Assembly: GCF_019754295.1 (NCBI RefSeq)
Contig: NZ_VIRV01000005.1
Span: 1-64,000, forward strand
Source: Sellimonas caecigallum
GTDB lineage: Bacteria; Bacillota; Clostridia; Lachnospirales; Lachnospiraceae
Direction of reading: 5' to 3'
DNA: 64,000 nt
The notes below the pieces were generated by a model. That model did no database searches. It was given only the letters and a program-made list of their open reading frames with translations, and was not told where the DNA came from. Shown here in pieces: positions 8,832 through 16,170 of this stretch (within the stretch, counting starts at the first letter, position 1; every line of letters begins with the position of its first letter). Made by a program: the position numbers and the translations under genes.

Positions 8832-8865
8832 AAAAATGGCAGAAGGCTCATCCTGGCCTTCTGCC
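8832..8865 (-). terminator. Terminator of the feoB-HMA gene cluster
   Basis: Arms ggcagaagg (8838-8846) and ccttctgcc (8857-8865). On the minus strand the stem is followed by atttttg. It ends the transcript that contains the metal-binding genes. Confidence 0.8.
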
Positions 8866-8875
8866 CTCTGATCTG

Positions 8876-9238
8876 CTAGCAGATAGATACTACCGTAAAC
8901 CCTGCATCTTCCACAGCGTTTCGGATTTCATCGTCCGAAATCTGGCGGTCGTAGGAAACGACTGCCTCTTCTTTTTTCAGATTTACTTTTGCCACAGCTC
9001 CGTCAATCTTGTTGATAGCTGCCGTCACGCTGCTGACACAATGGTCGCAGTGCATTCCGGAAATCTTTACCGTTTTTTCCCCGATTTCCGGATGTTCCAA
9101 CGTTTTTTTCGTCGAATCAACAAGCCCTTTTCCGCCGCCTCCGCAGCACGGGCCTTCGCCTTTGAAATGTTTGATCGTCCCTTTTACCGCAAATATAATG
9201 ACGACAAGAACGATCAGCAATATGATAATGTCAGCCAT
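8876..9238 (-). CDS. Membrane-anchored HMA metal-binding protein
   Basis: A 120-residue protein: an N-terminal membrane helix (residues 2-20), a short basic and Cys/Gly-rich linker (GPCCGGGGKG), then a heavy-metal-associated domain (about 52-118) with the metal-binding motif GMHCDHC. HMA domains carry Cu(I) or related soft metals. The anchor and linker resemble the FeoB-associated Cys-rich proteins, which suggests a two-part architecture. It is the third small gene downstream of feoB, before the terminator. Its role in iron uptake is an inference from position only. Confidence 0.85.
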   Translation of the reverse strand: MADIIILLIVLVVIIFAVKGTIKHFKGEGPCCGGGGKGLVDSTKKTLEHPEIGEKTVKISGMHCDHCVSSVTAAINKIDGAVAKVNLKKEEAVVSYDRQISDDEIRNAVEDAGFTVVSIC

Positions 9239-9302
9239 GATATTTCCTTCCCGTACTGATTTTTTCCTGAATCAAACTTTTTTATTTTTGATATCAGCCT
9301 TT

Positions 9303-9488
9303 CTATCTTTTTCCATGAGAGGAACAGCCTCCGTTTAAGGAACAGTTTCCACCACAGCTTTGGCATCCGCTGCACCCGGAGCATCCGCCTTTTCCACTCT
9401 TTTTATCTTTCTGATGTTTATAAATAATAAACGCGCAATATCCAATGATCAGTACAAGGATGAGAACATCCAAAATATCACCGATCAT
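9303..9488 (-). CDS. FeoB-associated Cys-rich membrane peptide
   Basis: A 61-residue protein with one N-terminal membrane helix (about residues 4-22) and a basic stretch. The cytosolic tail is rich in cysteine and glycine (GCSGCSGCQSCGGNC). This is the layout of the FeoB-associated Cys-rich membrane family, found next to feoB and thought to assist ferrous iron transport. The ATG at 9488 was chosen because ggaggg precedes it; an upstream in-frame start has no such site. Confidence 0.82.
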   Translation of the reverse strand: MIGDILDVLILVLIIGYCAFIIYKHQKDKKSGKGGCSGCSGCQSCGGNCSLNGGCSSHGKR

Positions 9489-9543
9489 CTGCCCCCTCCT
9501 TCTATCTCTCCTTGGTTTTAGCTTTTTAACAGATTTTGAAGTA

Positions 9544-9921
9544 CTAGCTCCGAATCGAATCAACTGAAAATCCTTCCTTTTCCACTGCACTAATCATAAC
9601 ACATTCTTCCACTTCCCGGTCAAGCAATATTTCCACACAGCCTTTGGAAAGATTGCCCCGGGCAGCGACTCCATCTATCCGGTTCAGACTGTCTGTCACA
9701 CTCTTCACGCAATGTGCACAGTGCATTCCTGAAATAACAATGGTCTTTTTTGCAATTACGGGTCCTTCCAGTTTCTTCTTTTTTATTTTATTGTTATCCG
9801 AGCAGGCTCCTCCTGCCGGGCATCCGATACATTTCACTCCGCTTCTTTTCGCTTTAATCAAATATGTGCCTGCCCCTCCGACAATTACTATTAAAATAAA
9901 AACAGCAATCAAATTTTCCAT
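9544..9921 (-). CDS. Second membrane-anchored HMA metal-binding protein
   Basis: A 125-residue protein with an N-terminal membrane helix (about residues 3-20), a Cys-containing linker (CIGCPAGGAC), and an HMA domain with GMHCAHC. It is a paralogue of the protein at 8876-9238, with the same order of parts but a different linker. The ATG at 9921 follows gggag. The gene lies 79 bases downstream of feoB in the same orientation. Soft-metal binding follows from the motif; the partner is unknown. Confidence 0.82.
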   Translation of the reverse strand: MENLIAVFILIVIVGGAGTYLIKAKRSGVKCIGCPAGGACSDNNKIKKKKLEGPVIAKKTIVISGMHCAHCVKSVTDSLNRIDGVAARGNLSKGCVEILLDREVEECVMISAVEKEGFSVDSIRS

Positions 9922-10000
9922 ATATCCATCTCCCGAATGACAAACGGCAGACAAAGCTATCCTGCTCTGCCCGCCGCCATATACCTTACCACATTTACAA

Positions 10001-12001
10001 TTATGCAGAATGTAAACTATACTGTGCTGCAAATTCTTTATCAGACTTACGTATTCTCCACAGGATGATCAAAGCAAATACTATTACCGCTATCAACCCT
10101 GGGACAAAAGCTGTGCCAAGAGAACCTGTTGTGATCAACGTACCGATCTGATATACAAGAAACGCTACCGTATAACCCGTCGCAAGCTGAAGGCAGATAC
10201 CTCCTAACAGCCACTTTCCGCTTTTCATTTCTGAATTCATTGCACCAAGAGCTGCAAAGCATGGCGGTGTATAGAGATTGAACATCAGGTATGCTAAGGC
10301 TGCTACTTTTGTGAGCCCCATAATCGTTGCAACTTCACTTCCACTTCCAACCAATGCCAGTTCGTCTGTATCAATTAGATTTGTAACACCATAAACAACT
10401 GCCAGAGTACCCACCACGTTCTCTTTTGCTATGAAACCTGTCACTGAAGCTGCGGCCAGCTGCCATACCCCGAATCCAAGCGGAATAAATAAAATTGCAA
10501 ACGGATGGGCAATAGATGCTAAAATAGACGTACTTTCCGCTCCTTCTTCCACAAGCTGAAACTGCCAGTTAAAGCTCTGCATGATCTGTACTGCTGTGTT
10601 GCATACCAGAATAATTGTTCCGGCTTTTACAATATAAGCCTTGCCGCGTTCTAACATAGACACGCATGCCCGTTTGAGGCTCGGCAGTTTGTACTCTGGA
10701 AGTTCCATAATAAAAAATGATTTTCTATACTTCTGACCTGTAACTCTTTTAACAAGCAATGCGCCTAACAATACGAGAACAATACCAACCAGATACATTG
10801 TCGCAGAAACCCACCATGCATCTGCGAAAAACGCTCCCGCAAACAAAGCAATAACTGGTATCTTTGCCCCACAAGGCATAAATGGGGTCAGCATAGCCGT
10901 AGTTCTGCGTTCCCTTTCATTCCGAATAGTACGGCATGCCATAACGCCCGGAATTGCACATCCTGTACCGATTACCATCGGTATCACAGATTTGCCGGAA
11001 AGTCCAACCCGTTTAAAAATCGGATCCAACACTACAGTTGCCCGCGCCATATATCCACAATCTTCCAGCAAGGCGATCAGGAAATACATAACCATAACCA
11101 GCGGGAGGAACCCAACAACGGCGCCGACACCGCCAATAATGCCTTCTACCAGGAGTGCCTGCAGAAGCGGATTCGTATTCTCCATCAGACCTCCGACCCA
11201 GCCCTGGAAAGTTTCAATCCAGGCAACAAGCCAGTCTGCAATCCATGTTCCTAAAGTAGTCTGGGATATGTAGAACACCAAAAAGATAATCCCCGCAAAA
11301 ATCGGGATGCCTATAATCTTATGGGTAATCACACTGTCAATTTTATCCTGTACATTTTTATCCTTTGTATAGACCTTCCTCTTTTCTACCTGTTTCACAA
11401 TACCATTGACAAATTCGAAACGTTTCCTGTCAGCGGCTTCTACAGCAGCTTTATTTTTCAGATTAATATCTGGCTGTACATATGGCGCTTTTTGCTGTTT
11501 CCCTTTTAAAGATATCGCTTCGCTTACAACTTTTTTCAATCCTTCATGCCCAGACTCTGTTGAAACCGTCTTAACTACCGGACACCCCAGTTTTTCGGCC
11601 AAAAGTTTTTCATTGATCTGAGTCTGTTTCTTTTCAGTGATATCACTTTTATTTAGCGCAACCACAACCGGTATATCCAATTCTAAAAGCTGTGTGGTAA
11701 AAAATAAGCTTCTGCTCAAATTTGTGGCATCTACGATATTGATGATCACATCCGGTTTTTCGTTCTTTACATATCCGCTCGTAATGCTTTCTTCAGAGGT
11801 AAATGGTGACATGGAATATGCTCCCGGCAAATCTACCGCAATCATCTCCTCCAATCCATCGTAATAACTTTTTTTGATTGTGCTTTCCTTTCTCTCAACC
11901 GTAACACCTGCCCAGTTCCCGACATGTTCGTTTCTGCCGGTCAGAGCATTGTACATGGTTGTCTTTCCACTGTTAGGATTTCCCGCAAAAGCAATCCTCA
12001 T
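10001..12001 (-). CDS. feoB: Ferrous iron transporter FeoB
   Basis: A 666-residue inner-membrane Fe(II) importer. The N-terminal G domain carries G1 (GNPNSGKTT), G3 (DLPG) and G4 (NKSD). A linker domain (about 150-230) is followed by two Gate regions and the Feo core membrane segments; the Cys-containing blocks GTGCAIPGVMACR and TPFMPCGAKIPV are typical of the permeation path. It has its own promoter with two TTAG-N6-CTAA boxes and is separated from feoA by a terminator, so the two genes can be transcribed independently. Three small Cys-rich genes follow. Confidence 0.95.
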   Translation of the reverse strand: MRIAFAGNPNSGKTTMYNALTGRNEHVGNWAGVTVERKESTIKKSYYDGLEEMIAVDLPGAYSMSPFTSEESITSGYVKNEKPDVIINIVDATNLSRSLFFTTQLLELDIPVVVALNKSDITEKKQTQINEKLLAEKLGCPVVKTVSTESGHEGLKKVVSEAISLKGKQQKAPYVQPDINLKNKAAVEAADRKRFEFVNGIVKQVEKRKVYTKDKNVQDKIDSVITHKIIGIPIFAGIIFLVFYISQTTLGTWIADWLVAWIETFQGWVGGLMENTNPLLQALLVEGIIGGVGAVVGFLPLVMVMYFLIALLEDCGYMARATVVLDPIFKRVGLSGKSVIPMVIGTGCAIPGVMACRTIRNERERRTTAMLTPFMPCGAKIPVIALFAGAFFADAWWVSATMYLVGIVLVLLGALLVKRVTGQKYRKSFFIMELPEYKLPSLKRACVSMLERGKAYIVKAGTIILVCNTAVQIMQSFNWQFQLVEEGAESTSILASIAHPFAILFIPLGFGVWQLAAASVTGFIAKENVVGTLAVVYGVTNLIDTDELALVGSGSEVATIMGLTKVAALAYLMFNLYTPPCFAALGAMNSEMKSGKWLLGGICLQLATGYTVAFLVYQIGTLITTGSLGTAFVPGLIAVIVFALIILWRIRKSDKEFAAQYSLHSA

Positions 12002-12027
12002 AATGCAATCTCCTCCTTCTCTCTTCT

Positions 12028-12068
12028 AATTAGCATTAACTAATTTAATACAGTTAGACACAACTAAC
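12028..12068 (-). promoter_or_regulatory. feoB promoter with two DtxR/IdeR-like boxes
   Basis: On the minus strand TTGTGT (12058-12063), a 17-base spacer and GTTAAT (12035-12040) form a plausible promoter. Two palindromes, TTAG-N6-CTAA at 12054-12067 and 12030-12043, cover the -35 and -10. They resemble operators of iron-dependent DtxR/IdeR-family repressors (inference). Confidence 0.65.
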
Positions 12069-12075
12069 ATTTGCG

Positions 12076-12103
12076 TAAAAATAGTGATCTGGCTCACTAC
12101 TTT
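12076..12103 (-). terminator. Terminator between feoA and feoB
   Basis: On the minus strand tagtga-gccaga-tcacta is followed by five T. The same 3' arm can also pair over 12 bases with 12132-12143, inside the end of feoA. Confidence 0.65.
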
Positions 12104-12112
12104 TTAATATAT

Positions 12113-12325
12113 TTATATGGAAATAGCTTGCGCCAGATCACTATCAATATTATAACGTCCATCCTTAATGGAGACTACACATCCCCCTTTTAAATGAGAA
12201 ATTACCGTAATCGGTTCGCCGCTGTAACATCCCAAGGAGAACAAAAAAGCGTTCAGTTCTTCATCATCGGTTATGATTTCTTTTATGATATATTCTTCTC
12301 CCTCTTTGGCTTCCAGCAGATTCAT
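12113..12325 (-). CDS. feoA: Ferrous iron transport protein FeoA
   Basis: A 70-residue SH3-like protein that works with FeoB at the inner face of the membrane. It has the usual length and the core LFSLGCYSGEPITVI. The ATG at 12325 follows aaggagcgag; a longer in-frame reading has no ribosome site. It is transcribed alone from a consensus promoter whose -10 overlaps a DtxR-like box, with a terminator before feoB. Confidence 0.88.
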   Translation of the reverse strand: MNLLEAKEGEEYIIKEIITDDEELNAFLFSLGCYSGEPITVISHLKGGCVVSIKDGRYNIDSDLAQAISI

Positions 12326-12412
12326 ATGACTCGCTCCTTGTAAATTTATTTCCTTTATTTGTAGATGATTTATTTCGAAATGCATACGTTATATTTTCTA
12401 TTTTTTACGAGA

Positions 12413-12443
12413 TTAGTATAAGCTAACCTCAGTAAGTTGTCAA
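12413..12443 (-). promoter_or_regulatory. feoA promoter with DtxR/IdeR-like box over the -10
   Basis: On the minus strand TTGACA (12438-12443), a 17-base spacer and TATACT (12415-12420). The palindrome TTAG-N6-CTAA (12413-12426) covers the -10 and is followed by further IdeR-like bases. Repression by an iron-loaded regulator is the simple reading. Confidence 0.75.
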
Positions 12444-12463
12444 TAACTATTTGAAAATTTTCA

Positions 12464-13285
12464 TTATTTCCTTTTCTTTAAAATTTCCTGTATCTGTCTG
12501 AGAGCATCCGCATATTTTTTAGAGACAGTGCCAGGATTGCGGTGCAGCACTTTGAATGCATGGCGATATACTTTTTCCTTATGCATTCCCAGATTTCGCA
12601 TTTCCTGTTCAAACTGTTCTTTCCATTTTAAGAGCTCTTCCTTTTTCTCTTCTACCCGAGTCTGATACTGCTGGAAGTCATCTTCCGCCACAGCAGAGAT
12701 AACTTCCACCCTTTTTTGGAGCCTTCGGATCCGCTCGTCTTTCTGAGCCAGACGGACAACGATTTCTTTTAGATCCATCGCTTCGTTGAAGGACTGAGTA
12801 AAGTCTGCCGTGAAGATGACAGTCAGCAAGACAGCCGCCACATCCACTGCCATCTGTGGAAGCCAGAGGACGGCTCTCTCCACAGGCACATGGATACCCA
12901 TCACAAGAAGGACAGAGAACGCTCCCCATCCGAGAGAGGACGTCAGGCAAATATACCCGTTTACATTGTATTTCTGGTTGCTGTAGTCCCAGTAGCGCAT
13001 CCGAAAAAGCCTCTCCATACAGGCTCCGGTAACATATTCAAGGACTGTTGCCCCAATCATGCCAAGCAAAAAGATCAAAAACGCATTGTCACGCACCCGG
13101 ATCGTAAAGAGCAGCACGACGATGGCTCCCGTCCCATAGATCGGAAGTAATGGGCCGTGGATAAATCCGCGGTTGACCCATCTTCTTTTTTTCAGAGATA
13201 CATAGCAGGACTCCCATATCCATCCGATCAAACTGTAAATGAAGAAAAATAAAATCCACTCGGTAATTGTATACTGATACACCAT
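12464..13285 (-). CDS. CmpB-type putative ABC transporter permease
   Basis: A 273-residue membrane protein of the pfam06541 type (named a putative ABC transporter permease, function unproven). About five hydrophobic segments occupy residues 8-170, with the family block GWIWESCY near the start. A charged coiled-coil tail follows (about 180-260). No ATP-binding partner is adjacent. It lies 14 bases downstream of nth, probably in one transcript with nth and the glucosidase gene. Confidence 0.75.
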   Translation of the reverse strand: MVYQYTITEWILFFFIYSLIGWIWESCYVSLKKRRWVNRGFIHGPLLPIYGTGAIVVLLFTIRVRDNAFLIFLLGMIGATVLEYVTGACMERLFRMRYWDYSNQKYNVNGYICLTSSLGWGAFSVLLVMGIHVPVERAVLWLPQMAVDVAAVLLTVIFTADFTQSFNEAMDLKEIVVRLAQKDERIRRLQKRVEVISAVAEDDFQQYQTRVEEKKEELLKWKEQFEQEMRNLGMHKEKVYRHAFKVLHRNPGTVSKKYADALRQIQEILKKRK

Positions 13286-13298
13286 ATTCTCCTCTCTT

Positions 13299-13937
13299 TT
13301 ATTCTACTCCCGCTTTCTTGCAGATATCTGCCAGGCAGCATTTGTCACAGTACGGTTTCGTCCTGGCCGTACAGACTTCCCGTCCATGGTATACAAGACG
13401 ATGACAAAAGCTGTTCCCTTCCTCCGGAGGAACAAGCTTCCAAAGTTCCATCTCGACTTTTTTCGGTTCCTTGGTCCCATCTACGATCCCCATTCGGTTG
13501 ACAAGACGGATACAGTGTGTGTCCGTCACGATAGCAGGCTTTCCGAAAACGTCTCCCATAATAAGATTCGCGCTTTTTCGTCCTACTCCAGGGAGCTTCA
13601 AAAGTGCGTCAAAATCGTCCGGCACTTTCCCGCCGTACTCATCTCTCAAAATCTTCATGCACGCGCTGATATCCCTGGCCTTGCTTTTTCCTAGCCCACA
13701 TGGTTTTATGATCGCCTCAATATTTTCCACGGGCGCGTCGGCCACATCTTCCAAAGTTGGATATTTTGCGTACAGATCCTGAACTACGACATTGACTCTG
13801 GCGTCTGTACACTGCGCCGCAAGCCGCACACTGATCAGAAGTTTCCATGCTTCGTTGTAGTCCAGTGTACATTCGGCATCCGGGTATTCTTTTTTCAGTC
13901 TTTCGATCACTTCAAGTGTCAGTTTTTTCTTTGTCAT
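13299..13937 (-). CDS. nth: Endonuclease III (DNA glycosylase/AP lyase)
   Basis: A 212-residue base-excision repair enzyme that removes oxidised pyrimidines and cuts the abasic strand. The helix-hairpin-helix is LPGVGRKSANLI, with the catalytic Asp in VTDTHCIRL and the Lys in the hairpin region. The C-terminal 4Fe-4S loop has four cysteines spaced C-X7-C-X2-C-X5-C; the textbook spacing of the first pair is X6, so this loop has one extra residue. Ribosome site good; part of the glucosidase-nth-permease run. Confidence 0.92.
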   Translation of the reverse strand: MTKKKLTLEVIERLKKEYPDAECTLDYNEAWKLLISVRLAAQCTDARVNVVVQDLYAKYPTLEDVADAPVENIEAIIKPCGLGKSKARDISACMKILRDEYGGKVPDDFDALLKLPGVGRKSANLIMGDVFGKPAIVTDTHCIRLVNRMGIVDGTKEPKKVEMELWKLVPPEEGNSFCHRLVYHGREVCTARTKPYCDKCCLADICKKAGVE

Positions 13938-13951
13938 CTTTTTTCCTTCCT

Positions 13952-15955
13952 TTATTTCTGTACACGGATGACTGTGATATGATCCGGATTATCGTAATCT
14001 TTTTCGTATCCGTCATCCCGGTAATATTCATAGAGTGCTTCTCCCTTTTCCACATAGGAAATATATGTCAGATCTTCAAAGTCAATCTCCTTCGTGCACA
14101 CAGCCGGCCCTGCAAGCGGGACAAGACGTCCCGGCCGGATGAAGAACACCACGTCTGTGAGCGGGATCTCTACATAGTGATGCCCAGCCTCAAGGATTTC
14201 CTCCTTTTGAATGCCGTCCTGGCAGAAGCGGACCATCTTCATAGCTTCCGGAAGATACACATATCTGCCCCTTGCATTCTGCTCATAGACAGGCGCCAGC
14301 ATAATCTCCTCGCCAAGCAGGAGCTGATCTTCCACATCAAGCGCATATCGATCCTCCGGATAGTCAAATGCAAGCGGCCGGAACATCATCTCATCACGGA
14401 CAGCCGCCTTCATATATTCACTGTACAGATATGGGATCAGTCTGTAACGAAGCCCGATGATATGTCTGAATCCCTCGATGCGGTCAAATTGATAGACTTC
14501 CTGTCTGCGGGTTCCCATGGCGGAATGGTTTCTCATAAGGGGTGTAAAAATGCCAAAGGCAAGCCAGCGAAGCAGCAGATCTTCCGTCGTGTCCGCCCCA
14601 AAGCCTCCGAGATCCGCTCCCGTATACAGGAAGCCGCACATATTTAATGACGGCATCATCCGGATATTGAGAAGCAGATGGGACCACCAGGACATATTGT
14701 CTCCTTGCCAGATTCCCCCGTAACGATGCATTCCGATATAGGAAGATCTTGAGAACATAAGAATCCTCTTTTCCGGCTCCAGACGTTCAAACGCCTCTCC
14801 TGCCGCCCTTGTCATGGCAAATCCAAACAGATTGTGAACCCGGTCGTGACGGATCTTTTCTCCGTCCCTTTCATGATAAAAATACTTGTAATCATTCGTA
14901 TTGTTGGACAGTCCGGTCACAAGCCCCTGGAATTCGAAAAAAGTATTCAGATCCAGATTTTTCCCCTGGTACTCTTTAATCTTTTCCATGACGTCGCTCA
15001 GGCGGTCTTCTGTATAAAATATAGACGGTTCGTTCATATCATTCCAGAATCCCTCGATCCCCTGATCCAAAAGGAACCGATACCAGTTTCCGAACCACTG
15101 TCTGGCCTCCTCATTTAACATATCAGGGAAAAGCGCTTTGCCCGGCCACACGGCGGCCACAAACTCGGTGCCGTCCTCTTTTTTACAGAAATATCCTTTC
15201 TCCATTCCCTCCTCATAGACCGGGTAGCCCTCCTCCTTTTTGACTCCGGCATCGATGATCGGCACAAGATGGATGTGTTCTTCTTCCATCTCTTTTACAA
15301 AATCAGGAAAATCCGGGAATGTCTCCTCATTGACAGTAAAATCTTTGAACCGCTCCATGTAGTCGATATCCAGATAAATGCTGTCCAGTCCTATGCCAAG
15401 TTCCCTGTGCTTCCTGGCCACTTCTCTCACATCATCAGCACTTTTATATCCCCATCTGCTCTGCCCATATCCAAAAGCCCAAAGCGGCGGGATATAGCTT
15501 CTCCCGATCAGGCGGCGGAACTGTTTTACGATGTCTTTCACATTTTCTCCCGTGATAATGTAAACTTCCAGGTTCCAGTCCGACGCCGTGATCCGAAGTT
15601 CATCGCTTTTTTCATATCCAACATCAAATGTCAGGATACCTGGGTAGTCGATGAACACACCAAACGGCTCTTTTCCATCCGCCACAAAAAAATTGTGTGC
15701 TCCATAAAGTGCATGTTTATCCTCCCTGTGCTCCGGGTCGTCGCTGCACTTACTCTCATAGATCCATCCTCTTTTATTGATGCCCCGCACGTTCTCTCCA
15801 AGTCCGTAGATCCTTTCTTCCGGATCCATCCGGTAAAGAAATGACTTCTTCTCTTCCCTTACTTCCAGATATGGAAGCGGTCCTTCGCTTTTTTCAGGTT
15901 TATTCAAAACGGCCTCTGTCTCGATCATATTACCAAATACATATCTTCTAATCAT
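13952..15955 (-). CDS. Glycoside hydrolase family 31 alpha-glucosidase
   Basis: A cytosolic (no signal peptide) GH31 enzyme of 667 residues that cleaves alpha-linked glucose or xylose from oligosaccharides. An N-terminal beta-sandwich precedes the TIM barrel, which starts near GYGQSRWGY. The nucleophile Asp is in FWNDMNEPS; the acid/base Asp is probably in the GADLGGFGADTTEDL block. I preferred the ATG at 15955, nine bases after the AGGAGG; the in-frame ATG at 15961 is too close. It is first in the run with nth and the CmpB-like gene. Exact substrate unknown. Confidence 0.9.
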   Translation of the reverse strand: MIRRYVFGNMIETEAVLNKPEKSEGPLPYLEVREEKKSFLYRMDPEERIYGLGENVRGINKRGWIYESKCSDDPEHREDKHALYGAHNFFVADGKEPFGVFIDYPGILTFDVGYEKSDELRITASDWNLEVYIITGENVKDIVKQFRRLIGRSYIPPLWAFGYGQSRWGYKSADDVREVARKHRELGIGLDSIYLDIDYMERFKDFTVNEETFPDFPDFVKEMEEEHIHLVPIIDAGVKKEEGYPVYEEGMEKGYFCKKEDGTEFVAAVWPGKALFPDMLNEEARQWFGNWYRFLLDQGIEGFWNDMNEPSIFYTEDRLSDVMEKIKEYQGKNLDLNTFFEFQGLVTGLSNNTNDYKYFYHERDGEKIRHDRVHNLFGFAMTRAAGEAFERLEPEKRILMFSRSSYIGMHRYGGIWQGDNMSWWSHLLLNIRMMPSLNMCGFLYTGADLGGFGADTTEDLLLRWLAFGIFTPLMRNHSAMGTRRQEVYQFDRIEGFRHIIGLRYRLIPYLYSEYMKAAVRDEMMFRPLAFDYPEDRYALDVEDQLLLGEEIMLAPVYEQNARGRYVYLPEAMKMVRFCQDGIQKEEILEAGHHYVEIPLTDVVFFIRPGRLVPLAGPAVCTKEIDFEDLTYISYVEKGEALYEYYRDDGYEKDYDNPDHITVIRVQK

Positions 15956-16023
15956 TTCCATCTTCCTCCTGCAATTTTCTCCATTTTAACATCAAATGCT
16001 TTTTCTGTTAAGCGAATTTTCTA

Positions 16024-16108
16024 TTGACACTTCTTCAGATTTGTGCTAATTTTCCATTAATGACAATATATTGTGAAAATGATTAAGCGAATAATATTCT
16101 TATTCGCT
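16024..16108 (+). promoter_or_regulatory. lon promoter region with inverted repeats
   Basis: TTGACA at 16024-16029 is followed at 17 bases by a weak TAATTT. Downstream lie a perfect 12-base palindrome (acaatatattgt, 16063-16074) and a perfect nine-base inverted repeat (agcgaataa 16086-16094, ttattcgct 16100-16108). Which -10 is used is unclear. Confidence 0.45.
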
Positions 16109-16126
16109 GTCTTTTTCGTTTATTCT

Positions 16127-16153
16127 TTGGCACTCATTTCATAAGAGTGCTGA
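16127..16153 (+). promoter_or_regulatory. CIRCE-like HrcA operator upstream of lon
   Basis: TTGGCACTC, nine bases, GAGTGCTGA. This matches the CIRCE element (TTAGCACTC-N9-GAGTGCTAA) at 16 of 18 positions, and the spacing is exact. It lies in the lon leader, just before the ribosome site, where HrcA represses heat-shock genes. Confidence 0.82.
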
Positions 16154-16170
16154 TAAAGCGAGGTGCAGAC

